The notes under the pieces: model-generated
What the model was told of the DNA's origin: nothing
The model's input: only the letters and a program-made list of their open reading frames with translations
The model's database searches: none
Made by a program: the position numbers and the translations under genes
In this document: positions 18,336 to 28,067 of the stretch, in pieces
Position numbering within the stretch: the stretch's first letter is position 1
Layout of the letters: each line of letters starts with the position of its first letter
From: CBDEGU01 sp965238045
GTDB taxonomy: Bacteria > Acidobacteriota > Terriglobia > Bryobacterales > UBA6623
DNA: 64,000 nucleotides
Direction of reading: 5' to 3'
Assembly: GCA_965238045.1 (NCBI GenBank)
Contig: CBDEGU010000012.1
Coordinates: 62,001-126,000 of the forward strand

Positions 18336-19686
18336 CTCGAGACGCTTCTCCTCGCAGGGAACAACTCACGATGTTCCGCGCAAATAACAATCCGGTTTGA
18401 AACAGAATCCAGACATCCAGCCCGAGAGACCAATTCTTCAGGTAATAGAGATCATGTTCAATCCGCCGGGCGATCGATGTGTCGCCGCGCCAGCCATGAA
18501 TCTGCGCCCAGCCGGTCAGTCCCGCTTCGAGACGCTGGCGCAGCCCATAGAACGGCCATTCCTTTTCGAAGAGAGCGGCGAAGAAGGGCCGCTCCGGACG
18601 AGGCCCCACCAAACTCATGTCTCCACGAATGACGTTGAACAACTGCGGAAGCTCGTCCAGTCCCGTGTCTCGCAGAAAGCCCGTCCATCTGGAGGCGGGT
18701 TCGACCGACCATTCCCGATCAGCGCGCCGCAGCGCCTCCGCGGGAAGCGTGCGGAACTTCAGCAACCCGAAGCGCCGCCCGCTCCGTCCCAGGCGCTCCT
18801 GCGTCACGAAAATCGGCCCCCCGGCGGTGACGGCGATCGAGATCGCCAGGGCTAGAAGCAGCGGAGAACAGAGCACCGCCAAGAGCAAGGCCGCCGCCAG
18901 ATCCAGAAGCCGCTTCGTGACCCGGTAATGAAAGGTATCCACTCTGTCCACCGCCGTGGGAACTTGCACAAACGACCCCATCGGTTCGATAGCGGTCCTG
19001 CCCGCCGATGGCGCCAGTATCCCTCCAGGCAACTCGAGCTGCCGCATCGCCTGAAACAGTACGGCGAACGATTCTGATTGTTCCGAACCCAGCGCAATGT
19101 GGATTTCGGCAACCCCGCTCTCTCGAACTTTCCTTAGGGCCCGCAGTGCTGCCTCGGCCGATGGAAATCTTCGGAAAACTGCCGGGCTACCCAAGTCGGC
19201 AAACTGGGCGCACGCATCTTCGAGATCGGCCGCCTCGGAGGTGAGCCAGACTTCGCATCGCCGCCGCGGCAGGATCTCGTCCGCCCAGCGCCGCAAAACC
19301 AGCGCCAGCAACCCGCCCGAGACGGAAAAGAATAGTCAAGCCAGCCCGGCCGTCAGCCTCGATAAAGAGGGCTCCCGCCAAAAGAACGCCCCCAAGGAGA
19401 CGAGGGCCAGCGTCGCTGCGTTGGCCGCGAAAAAACAAAACAACCAGCGCCCTAGCACAGGCGTAAAGAGCAACGACGTGCTGAGGTCAAGGTGCCAGTC
19501 CAGCAACGCCCACACAACAACACTGCTGAGGGCGCAGGCCGCATACGCCGACAAGTGCGGCTGATCCGAGACGGTGATGAGTCCAGACCAAAAGCTCACA
19601 TACGCCGCACCGCCGAAGCTCGCCGCCAGCAAGGCCGCGAAACCCCCTCTTAGCAGAGCTTCTCGACCGCCGTGATGCGTTCTCAT
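18319..19686 (-). pseudogene. undecaprenyl-phosphate sugar phosphotransferase, interrupted by in-frame TGA
   Basis: The catalytic C-terminal domain is complete: KRLLDLAAALLLAVL membrane anchor, LLKFRTLP, then DELPQLFNVIRGDMSLVGPRPERP, the bacterial sugar-transferase signature. It should transfer a sugar-1-phosphate onto undecaprenyl phosphate and start the repeat unit. The N-terminal membrane domain (GGFAALLAASFGGAAYVSFW and further helices) lies in the same frame upstream, ending at a TGA at 19336-19338. The sequence after it (LFFSVSGGLLALVLRRWADEI) reads on without a shift. Together the two parts give about 455 residues, the normal length for this family. If the stop is real, a product from the start at 19311 would lack the first membrane domain but keep the catalytic core. 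It heads the minus-strand operon. Confidence 0.85.
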
Positions 19687-19949
19687 CCAATGGATCCCCG
19701 AACTCTCTGTGATAGCCTTGAAGCTCGTATCTCGCAGGATACCCCAGATCATGACAAGTGAGAACGCCGATTCGCCTCTGTATCGGAAAAACAACGAGTA
19801 CGGTTCGTGGACTTCTCGCTGAAAATTTACAAATGCAACACCGCATCAACCCAGTGGGAACTTGGCGTGCGCGGGCGAAGCATCCGAATATGTTGCGCCC
19901 GCGCGGGCGCGCGACTCGTTAAACCGCCGCTGCCCGCTATCGACAGAGA

Positions 19950-21884
19950 ATGGGACACCGTCCGATGCCGCATGCTTCCGCAATTTCGAAAGACAACGGC
20001 ATCGCGCTTTCTTGGGTGCTGTGCGGCGCTCTATTTTTTTCAGCTCTCGTCTTCACGCCGGGCGTCTTTCACTTCTACGACGTCACACCGAAGGTCGCCA
20101 TCCTGCTGCTTTCGTGTGCCGCTTGCCTAACGTTAAGAAAAACGTGGCTTCCGGGGTTTTCGCTGCTTCCGCACAACCCTATGGGCCGCGCATTCCTGGC
20201 GCTTCTGGGTCTGCAAACGGTTTCCGTCGTGCTATCGACGGTATTTTCCTTCGAACCGCTGCTGTCTCTGACCGGGACCAACTGGCGGCGGCTGGGACTT
20301 GCTCCGGAACTTGCGCTCATCTGCTTCGCGCTCGTTGCAGCCTGTTTTGTGGCCGGCGACAAGAGACGAGTCCTGATCCTGACGCGAGCCATCGCTCTAA
20401 CAGGTTTCGCGGGTGCCTTATACGGTATCAGCCAGTACTTCGGTTTCGATCCTCTGCTCGACCCAGCGAGCTATCACGTCGGTGAAGGCTACTGGACCAT
20501 CGTACGCATTCCCGGCACACTGGGCCACGCGGGATACTTCGCTACGTTTTTGCTCCACGGCGTCTTTGCGGGAGGAGCGCTTTGGGCGGCCGAACAGCGT
20601 CGTCTCTGGCGTGTATTCGGAATTTCGACGGCTGCGATCGCCTCGGCCGCGATCATTTTGAGTGGAACGCGCTCGGCGATTCTCGGATTGGCCGCGGGTG
20701 TCGTGCTGTTGTGGGCGTGGCGCCGGCCGGTGCCGCGAACTCGCGAATGGCTGGTCTTAGCCGCCATTGCAGTCTCGGCGGTGGCTTTCTATTTCACGCC
20801 ACCGGGGCAGAAGCTTCGTGCCCGCACGCGCTGGTACGTCGAAGACAGTCAAGGCGGCGCACGCCTTTGGCTCTACGGCGACTCGCTGGCGATGGGCGCG
20901 GACCACTGGCTGGCGGGAACGGGCCTTGAGACTTTTTCTTCCCACTATCCCAAGTATCAATCCGTGGAAGTGGCGCAAGCCTTTCCGAATACTTATTACG
21001 AGTCTCCGCACAATATTTTGCTGGACGCTTGGACCTCCCAGGGATTGCCTGGCGTGCTCGCTCTTGGCGGTCTCATTGCAGTGGCCGGCCTGGCCGCGTG
21101 GCGGGTCAGAGGACACGATTCCCCTCTGACCGGTTACTTGCTCGCTGGCCTATTTGCCGCCCTCTGTAGCAATCAGTTCCTCGCATTTGTGGCGGTTACT
21201 AAGCTCTATTTCTTCGTCCAAATATCCTTGCTGGCAGGCCTGGCAGTTGTCACCGCCGACTCCCGCCACGACCACCGTCCCAGCCGCTGGATGGGGGTCG
21301 TTGTCTTTACACTGGGTCTTATGTTTGCCGGGTTTGCCCTGCAGCTAGCTTGGGCGGACCGGCTGCTGCAACAGGTGGAGACCAGTGCGCGGTCAGGCCG
21401 TATCGCCGAGGCCGCCCAGCAGTACCACCACTTCCTCGCGGTCAAGCCGTCAGGAATGAACGTGGATGTCTGGTTTTCACGCTTGATGCTCAACACCGCC
21501 GCCGAGATCCCCGCGCCCGCGAAACGACTACAAATTTGGGCCGTGGCGAAGCAAGCCGCTGAAAGGGCGGTCCGGCACGCGGAGATTCGTCACAGCGCCC
21601 TATATAACCTCGCGTTTTTCTTGGCGCCGGAAGAGGACGTTGTTGAAATCGAGAAAAACCTGCGCGCCGCGATCGAGTGGGCCCCGCACTGGTATAAACC
21701 CTACTGGATGCTGGCTCAAGTTTTGGACGCCGCCGGGCGGGGCGGGGAAGCTCGTCAACTGGCCGAGCGCGCTCTTTTTCTCAATGGGGACAGGAATGAA
21801 GAGGTTCGCGCGACCTGGGAGAGGCTCGCCGCCGCAACTGCATCGGGGGACACTGGCCGAGCAGTTCCGGATGGGCCAAACTAA
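19950..21884 (+). CDS. O-antigen ligase family protein with C-terminal TPR-like region
   Basis: A 644-residue protein. The first ~450 residues hold about 11-12 membrane helices with the O-antigen ligase loop (LAGTGLETFSSHYPKYQSVE, then YESPHNILLDAWTSQGLPGV, the conserved HN-LD-W---G). A final cytosolic or periplasmic domain of helical repeats follows (IAEAAQQYHHFLAVKP, APHWYKPYWMLAQVLDAAGR). This ligase-plus-TPR layout is common in Acidobacteriota-type genomes. It is transcribed divergently from the sugar-transferase operon across about 260 bases, probably under shared control. The start at 19950 has only a weak Shine-Dalgarno sequence; an ATG at 19965 is an alternative. Confidence 0.85.
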   Translation: MGHRPMPHASAISKDNGIALSWVLCGALFFSALVFTPGVFHFYDVTPKVAILLLSCAACLTLRKTWLPGFSLLPHNPMGRAFLALLGLQTVSVVLSTVFSFEPLLSLTGTNWRRLGLAPELALICFALVAACFVAGDKRRVLILTRAIALTGFAGALYGISQYFGFDPLLDPASYHVGEGYWTIVRIPGTLGHAGYFATFLLHGVFAGGALWAAEQRRLWRVFGISTAAIASAAIILSGTRSAILGLAAGVVLLWAWRRPVPRTREWLVLAAIAVSAVAFYFTPPGQKLRARTRWYVEDSQGGARLWLYGDSLAMGADHWLAGTGLETFSSHYPKYQSVEVAQAFPNTYYESPHNILLDAWTSQGLPGVLALGGLIAVAGLAAWRVRGHDSPLTGYLLAGLFAALCSNQFLAFVAVTKLYFFVQISLLAGLAVVTADSRHDHRPSRWMGVVVFTLGLMFAGFALQLAWADRLLQQVETSARSGRIAEAAQQYHHFLAVKPSGMNVDVWFSRLMLNTAAEIPAPAKRLQIWAVAKQAAERAVRHAEIRHSALYNLAFFLAPEEDVVEIEKNLRAAIEWAPHWYKPYWMLAQVLDAAGRGGEARQLAERALFLNGDRNEEVRATWERLAAATASGDTGRAVPDGPN

Positions 21885-21931
21885 GACCGAGCCGGTCGAC
21901 CCGAGCCCCGGCCCGGCTGCCTCTCGGAAGC

Positions 21932-24598
21932 TCATTCATAAGTCACGAAGAACGGAGAGGCCCAGGCGATTTCCGGGTCGCCCGAGGGGTTTTCCGTGTC
22001 TCGCTGAAAGACCCTCACGTAGTAGTAGCTCTTGCCCTTCTTGGAGTCGTTATCACGGTATCGCAGCTCGGCCGCGCGGCCGCCGGGGCGTTGCGTGTAG
22101 ACGTACTCGCCGTTCTTGATCACATCCACGCGCAAAATCTCATCCGGCGCTTCGACGGAAATCTTGATCTCGATGGGCGCGGCCACCGGCAGTGTGAACT
22201 GCTCGCCGGGCATGTGAGGGCCGGCCGAGGCGCGGGCGATGATCTCGTCGCTGGCGCCAAAGGTGCGGCGCGCCAGCATGGCGTCGAAAAGTGATTCGCG
22301 CCGCAGCTCTTCCACCCAAACCGCCGCCCAGCTATTGTGCGTCGAGCGGTGGTCGCTGAAGGAGACGAATCCGTAGATATTGCCGTTGTTGAGCGCGTCC
22401 TGCGCGAAGTGGCCCGGCTCATCGGTCTGTGTGGGTCCGCGCTTCTCGGCCGCGGGCAGCCGCCAGCGCTCGTAACTGCCCCGGGCGCCCTGATAGATTT
22501 CCAGCAAACAATCAAACGGCGCATTGGGCCAGTTCCAGTCCGCCAGCGGACCGGCGGCGAAGGTGTGCGGCACGATGACCGTCTTCTGGCCGGCCTCGCT
22601 GAGAACGTTCTTCTCCACCCACTCCCATAGCGCGGGCGGCTGATTGTCGGGCTCGGGCGCATCGCGCCGCCGGTCGATGCCGCGCATCGGCGCACCGCGT
22701 TTGAGGAACAGCATATTGCGGTGACCGCCCGGGCGGTCCATGCTGTGCTCGTAGGTGTAGATACCCCAGAAGCGCGGCGCGTGCGTCATCACATCAACAA
22801 GTTTCTGCGCCACCCACCACTGGTAATCGCGCAGACCGTCGGGCCAGGTTCCGCCCATGACCTCGTTGTGATCGCTCGGGCCGACGAAGTCCATCTGCGC
22901 GGCGTCCATCGCATAGCGGTAGGTGTCTTCGAGCGAACCATCGACACCGCTATGTCCGCGGATATCGGTATGGCGGTGGCAATCGCCCAGCAGCAGCGTG
23001 TAGGTCTTGCCGTCGAGCGTCATCGTGGCCCGCTCGCGAGGCGCGAAACCGGCCACGGGCGCCGGCACATCAACCTGATTCAACGCGATTGCGCCCGATG
23101 GCGCGCTCTCGGGCAGCGACGCCAGATAGACGTTGTAGTGCTGCGCGTGGGTCTGGTCTTGCGGCAGGTTATCCGGCGAGCGGCCGTCGCTAGAATAAAC
23201 CGCCATCACCGAATCGCCCGGTCCGCTGACCACGGGCGCGCGCTGCGTGTTGCGGCCCGAACTATTGGCGAGCAGCCAGGGTTTCGACCATCCCGACGCG
23301 GTAAGTTTCGTTGCGTAGAAATGGAACATCTCGGTCGGTTTGGTGAGCGTCCAGTGGCGGAAGACGACCTGCGGCGTTGCGTTGCCGTCGATCGCGATGG
23401 TGGGCAATTCCGCGAACTGCGTCATGCGTCCGGTGAAAGCTTCGTTAATGTCGGCGGCGGGCTCGAAAATCCTTCCATTGGCGTAGACGCGCACTCTGAG
23501 ATTGCGGCGGGCATGCAAACCTTCGCTGCCTTCCAGGCGGCTGGATGTGGCGAAATCCTTCCCCCAATTCTTCCGGGCCTCGTCCCAGGCGACCCACACG
23601 CGGTCGTTGCCATCGACCGCGACCGCCGAGTGGAACGATGTCCTCTCGCCGGAAGTCATAGCGACCGGAGCCGAGGCGGCCGTGCCGTCGAACGACGCCA
23701 GGAAGATGTCGTAATTGCCGGCGTGGTAGCTGTCCCAGCTCACCCAAGCGCGGCCCGTGCTGTCGAGCGCGATGGCCGGTTCCCAATCATTGGCGATGCT
23801 GGTGGAGAGCTTAACTTCCGGGCCCCATCGGAAATCGCTCCACCGGCGGACGTAGATGTCCGACTGCCCGTCGCGAAACGACTGCCAAGCGATGGTCACA
23901 TTGCCAGCGGCGTCGGAGGCGGCGCGCACATTGATATCGCCGTGGGGCGCGCGGGTGAGACGCTCCACTCTGCCGGGGTGGCCATCGCCCGATACCACCG
24001 CCGCGAAGAGCTCAAATTGCCCGCCGGTTTGTGCCGACCAGACGGCCAGCGCTCCGCCGGGAATCGCGGCGATCGCCGGGATGTAATGGTCCCCGTGCGC
24101 GTCGCCGACCACCACGGGCTCGCCCCACGCACCAGCCCGCTCGCCAGCCCCGTCACCAGTACTGGACCCGCGCCGCCGCACCACCACACGGTCCGCATCC
24201 TCACCGTCCCACTCGATATAGGCAGTCCACAGCGCGCCATCGGCGGCCGCGGCAACGGCGGGCCAGTCCGCGGTGCGCCCGGCCGAACTCACGCGCGCGG
24301 CGGCCACCTCTCCGGCCACCTCGGCCGCGGGCAACTCGGCGACTGTCTGCCGCAGGCGCGCGGTAATCCTGTCGGCTTCCGAGTACGTTCCCCGCTCGGC
24401 CTTCTTGCGCTCAGCGGCGGTCTTGGACTGCGCCGCCGTTTTCTCCGCGCCCAGAGCCGACTCGCCCACGGCCGACTCACCCGACGCCAACTCGCCCGGG
24501 TCCGCCACCGGCCGCCGCTGCTCAGACTCGGCATCCAGAGCCGCATAGCCAAGAAGTCCCGCCGCACAAAGGATAAAGACCCAAACACCGGCTCGCAT
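21932..24598 (-). CDS. exported protein with beta-propeller-like N-terminal half and DUF3604/PHP-like C-terminal half
   Basis: An 888-residue protein with a signal peptide (VWVFILCAAGLLGYAA), a charged Ala/Glu/Ser linker at about 30-70, then repeated W-x-x-D--G blade-like segments (GRAWVSWDSYHAGNYDIFL, DRVWVAWDEARKNWG). The C-terminal half has LLLGDCHRHTDIRGHSG, SLEDTYRYAMDAAQMDF, VGPSDHN and EHSMDRPGGHRNMLFL. These His/Asp motifs are those of DUF3604, which resembles PHP-type metal-dependent phosphoesterases. It is probably a periplasmic or extracellular metalloenzyme with a sensing or binding propeller. No substrate is known and it has no operon partner. It is divergent from the kinase gene at 24854. 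Confidence 0.75.
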   Translation of the reverse strand: MRAGVWVFILCAAGLLGYAALDAESEQRRPVADPGELASGESAVGESALGAEKTAAQSKTAAERKKAERGTYSEADRITARLRQTVAELPAAEVAGEVAAARVSSAGRTADWPAVAAAADGALWTAYIEWDGEDADRVVVRRRGSSTGDGAGERAGAWGEPVVVGDAHGDHYIPAIAAIPGGALAVWSAQTGGQFELFAAVVSGDGHPGRVERLTRAPHGDINVRAASDAAGNVTIAWQSFRDGQSDIYVRRWSDFRWGPEVKLSTSIANDWEPAIALDSTGRAWVSWDSYHAGNYDIFLASFDGTAASAPVAMTSGERTSFHSAVAVDGNDRVWVAWDEARKNWGKDFATSSRLEGSEGLHARRNLRVRVYANGRIFEPAADINEAFTGRMTQFAELPTIAIDGNATPQVVFRHWTLTKPTEMFHFYATKLTASGWSKPWLLANSSGRNTQRAPVVSGPGDSVMAVYSSDGRSPDNLPQDQTHAQHYNVYLASLPESAPSGAIALNQVDVPAPVAGFAPRERATMTLDGKTYTLLLGDCHRHTDIRGHSGVDGSLEDTYRYAMDAAQMDFVGPSDHNEVMGGTWPDGLRDYQWWVAQKLVDVMTHAPRFWGIYTYEHSMDRPGGHRNMLFLKRGAPMRGIDRRRDAPEPDNQPPALWEWVEKNVLSEAGQKTVIVPHTFAAGPLADWNWPNAPFDCLLEIYQGARGSYERWRLPAAEKRGPTQTDEPGHFAQDALNNGNIYGFVSFSDHRSTHNSWAAVWVEELRRESLFDAMLARRTFGASDEIIARASAGPHMPGEQFTLPVAAPIEIKISVEAPDEILRVDVIKNGEYVYTQRPGGRAAELRYRDNDSKKGKSYYYVRVFQRDTENPSGDPEIAWASPFFVTYE

Positions 24599-24904
24599 AA
24601 CTAACCCTCGCTAATGAAATCTGTTCGCGGAACACCGCGGGGACGGACACAGCGCCCGTTGCCGCGGCTGCTGGCTGTCGCAAGAGAATTATAGCGATCC
24701 CTGCGTGCCCCGGCCAACCGGCGCTGACACGGGTGGCAGCGGGGCAGGGAACCGCCCTGCTCGAACTGTGATTCCTATTCTCGAACCTTCTTATTCTTTA
24801 TTCTCAAGAATGTCCTCTTTTGCGGTACAATTCCCTCAGGCTCGGTCGGGGCTATGATTGGTCAAACTATTTCGCACTACAAGATCACCGAGAAGCTTGG
24901 TGAA

Positions 24905-25076
24905 GGCGGCATGGGTGTCGTCTACAAGGCCGAGGACACCAGACTCGAACGTACCGTGGCTCTCAAGTTCCTCGCCTCCCACCTGCTAGAGGCGGCATGG
25001 GTGTCGTCTACAAGGCCGAGGACACCAGACTCGAACGTACCGTGGCTCTCAAGTTCCTCGCCTCCCACCTGCTAGA
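24905..25076 (+). repeat. 86-bp exact tandem duplication, two copies
   Basis: Bases 24905-24990 and 24991-25076 are identical (each begins GGCGGCATGG and ends GCTAGA), and two further bases match at the next boundary. The unit length is not a multiple of three, so the duplication destroys the kinase frame. It could be a real slippage event or an assembly error. Confidence 0.9.
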
Positions 25077-25851
25077 GGACGAGGAAGGCTGCGCCCGTTT
25101 CATTCGAGAGGCGAAGGCCGCTGCTTCCCTGGATCATCAAAACATCTGCACGGTCTACGAAATTGACGACGCAGGCGAGCGTACCTTTATTGCCATGGCC
25201 TTCATCGAAGGCCTAACCGTCAAGGACAAGATCGCCCAGCGCCCGCTCAAGCTCGACCAGGCGCTCGATATCGCCGTCCAAACCGTCCAAGGTCTTCAGG
25301 CAGCGCACGAGAAGGGCATCGTCCACCGCGACATCAAGGGTGCCAACATCATGGTCACCCCGCCGGGACAGGTCAAGATCATGGATTTCGGCCTGGCGCA
25401 GCTCGCCGAGCGCTCGAGGCTCACCGAGACAGCCACCCTCCTGGGCACCCCCTCCTATATGTCTCCGGAACAGGCGGTGGGAGAAAAAACCGATCGCCGC
25501 ACCGATCTCTGGTCTATCGGGGTCGTGCTTTACGAAATGATCGCCGGCAGACTGCCGTTCGTGGGGGAGCGCCAAGAGGCGGTTCTGTACGGGATCAGCA
25601 GCGAAGAACCCGAGCCGGTCACCGCCCAGCGAGCGGGGTTGCCGATGGAGCTGGAGTGGATCATCGGCAAGGCGCTTGCCAAGGACCGAAACGAACGCTA
25701 TCAACATGCCGAAGACCTGCTCGTCGACTTACGCAGCCTGCAGAAGAAGCTCGCATCGGGCAAGTCCAGCATTCTCAAGGCGCAGGCTGGGACTCAGACG
25801 GTAGCAACCCAGCCGGCACAGACAGCACAAGCCTCTGCAGGTCCCCTGGCT

Positions 25852-25953
25852 CGGTACAGGGTGATCGAGGATGTGGAAGAAGCAGGGGATGCGATCAAGT
25901 ACGTCGCGGAAGACACCGAGTTGCATCGGTCCGTCGCGATCCGGGTCTTGCCG
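25852..25953 (+). other. vestigial second kinase N-lobe inside the kinase gene
   Basis: About 34 residues between the kinase domain and the membrane helix read RYRVIEDVEEAG, then YVAEDTELHRSVAIRVLP. This matches the pattern Y-x-I---G-x-G-x-VY-A-D--L-R-VA-IK-L of a kinase N-lobe. The glycine loop is lost and the catalytic Lys is replaced by Arg (AIRVL against ALKFL in the first lobe). It looks like a decayed internal duplicate; a dimerisation or regulatory role is possible. Confidence 0.5.
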
Positions 25954-27747
25954 CAATCGTCAGCGGAAAAGATCGAACGCGCGCAGCGGCGCAAGCAAAC
26001 CCTGCTCCTGGGGACCACAGCGCTGGCCGTTCTTCTCGCCCTAATCTTCGCCTTCTTCCCGCTGTTCGCTCCTACCCCGGTCGCTGAGACTCCGCTGCGG
26101 CGCTTCACGTTGCAGACCGATGGAGCCCCCATCCGGCTTTCCATCTCGCCCAATGGCCGCCATGTGGCCTATTTGTCAGGGTCCGCGAGTGAGCGCATCT
26201 TGTGGGTGCAGGACCTGGACCAAAATGAACCGCGTGCGATCGTGGGACCGGCGCGTATCAACCGCAGTATTCCGTTCTGGTCGCCCGACAGCCAATTCGT
26301 CGGCTTCCGGTCCGAGGATAGCTTCAGGAAGGTGGCCGTTTCCGGCGGCCCCGTAGTGACGCTGGCGGAAGCTACAGGCTTTTCGAGACGGTCCACCTGG
26401 ACGCCGGACGGTGAGTCGGTCATCTTCACCTCGGGGGGAAAGCTTTTTCGTGTAGACGCTCGCGGAGGGAAGGCCGAGCTGTGGCTCGAAGCCGAGCAGG
26501 AAGGGTTCGGCGCATACGAACCGGCGTTCTTCTCCGCTGGCGAGGGCACGCAGAAGCTTCTCTACGTGGAAGCGAAGTCGGCTAGCGAAGCTCAAATCAT
26601 CGCCCTCGATCGCGCCTCCGGGCAGCGTGAGATCCTGGCGGCGGGATTCTTTCCGGTTTACGATCCCAGCGGCCACGTGATCTACCAGAGCATCGACCCC
26701 GTGGGTATTTGGGCCGTGCCGTTCTCGGTGGATACGATGAAAGCGACCGGCAACCCGTTTCCCATCAGCGAGAACAGCTACCGACCCAGCATTGCGCTGG
26801 ATGGAACGCTGGTTTATCTCGAAGGGCCGGCTGCGACCGGACTCGATCGCTTGGTCTGGCGCGACCGGGAGGGAAATCCGTTAGGGACGATCGGTCAGCC
26901 GCAGAACGGAATCCGCTATCCAAACCTATCACCCGACGGGCGCAAGGTCGCGGTGACAGGTACAGAGAACGGCAACCAGGACATCTGGATTCACGAGGTG
27001 GATCGGCCGGTGAAGATAAACTTCACGACAGACGAGGATGTGGACCTTTTCCCTACTTGGTCGCCGTCTGGAGACCGAATTGCTTTCTCTTCGGGGCGCA
27101 CGGGAGACCGCACTATCTACATCAAGCGCACTGACGGTAGCGGCGAGCCTGCCGAAATAGTACAGAACCCTGAATTCAGGCAATACTTGACAGATTGGTC
27201 GCCGGACGAGAGGACCCTGCTGTTCTTCCGACACAGAGAGGGCGCCACAGAACAGGACCTGTGGTACCTAGAACGAAAGGAGGACGGCAATTACGAGGAG
27301 GTTCCGTTGCTCCAGACTTCCGCCAATGAAAGCACGGCGAAGTTCTCACCCGACGGCCGCTTTGTGGCCTACCGTTCGGACCGGACGGGACAGGACGAAG
27401 TCTTCGTTTGCACGTTTCCCGAGTGCCGGAACCAGCAGCGGGTCTCGGTGAATGGGGGATCCCAGCCGCGCTGGCGCAAGGACGGCAAGGAGCTATTCTA
27501 CGTCGAAGGTGATTCCCTCATGGCCGTGCGTGTCAGCACTGATCCAACCCTCAGCCTGGGTTCGCCCCAGAAGCTGTTCTCGTCGGAAGGCCTTGTCCTT
27601 GAGCGGAGCCACTTATTGACTTACGACGTCACACCCGACGGAGAGCGGTTTGTCCTAGCTGAGCCAGCGGTAGAGGGGGCGGAGGTTCCCGAGCCGACGA
27701 TCCGCGTCGTCCAAAACTGGTTCGCTGAGTTCAGGGACCGGCAGTAG

Positions 27748-28067
27748 GATGGAGCGGTGAGCCAGTGCGTCAGGTTCATGGCGGGTCACCGAACTGTTCA
27801 AGAAATTCTGACGCCGCCAGCGGCCAGGCCGCTCTCGCCTGATTGCGGGCGGGGACTAACCGGCGAAGCAGTCGGCCACGATCCGACCCATAGCCTTTCT
27901 TGTCAGCCTTCATGCCCCGGCCCGCGGCGGCCTCCCGAAACTTCCCAAAAAGTCCCAAAAAAACAGGCACCCGCACGATTTCATCCATTAGATCACCCGC
28001 AGCCTGTTACCACTGAGCTAAGATAATCGGCGCAAGCCGCTTGGCCGGCGCCAAGCCGAGGTGAGAG
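27748..28067. other. intergenic region, no confident gene
   Basis: This 320-base gap follows the kinase gene. It contains a direct repeat of ACCCGCA and a minus-strand TTAGCTCAGTGGTA string at about 28008-28021 that resembles a tRNA D-arm. No acceptor partner or anticodon stem could be built, so no tRNA is called. A short minus-strand open frame here has no recognisable family. Confidence 0.5.

Larger units (their letters stand above)
24854..27747 (+). pseudogene. Ser/Thr protein kinase with TolB/WD40-like propeller, frame broken by 86-bp tandem duplication
   Basis: From the ATG at 24854 the protein starts MIGQTISHYKITEKLGEGGMG, the glycine loop of a PknB-type kinase, and continues VVYKAEDTRLERTVALKFL. 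An exact tandem repeat of 86 bases then shifts the frame, and translation ends at 25075. From the second copy (ATG at 24997) the frame runs on for 916 residues. These include HRDIKGANIMV, DFGLAQL, the TPSYMSPEQAVGEKTDRRTD activation segment and an EMIAGRLPF region. A degenerate second N-lobe follows, then one membrane helix (LLLGTTALAVLLALIFAFFP), then a TolB/DPP-like propeller (WSPDSQFVGF, PNLSPDGRKVAVTG, SPDGRFVAYRSD). Removing one repeat unit restores one complete kinase-TM-propeller protein. The product from 24997 lacks the glycine loop and would probably not bind ATP well. Confidence 0.85.

Noticed and set aside
9052..19338. TGA read as tryptophan or selenocysteine (altered code)
   Set aside because: TGA is the normal stop of several intact genes in the window (for example rimM, trmD and atpE), and no selenocysteine-insertion hairpin was seen. 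Error or decay is simpler.
27988..28026. tRNA-like 5' half on the minus strand (TTAGCTCAGTGGTA)
   Set aside because: No matching acceptor 3' strand, anticodon stem or T-arm could be built; it may be chance or a tRNA scar, but no tRNA is called.
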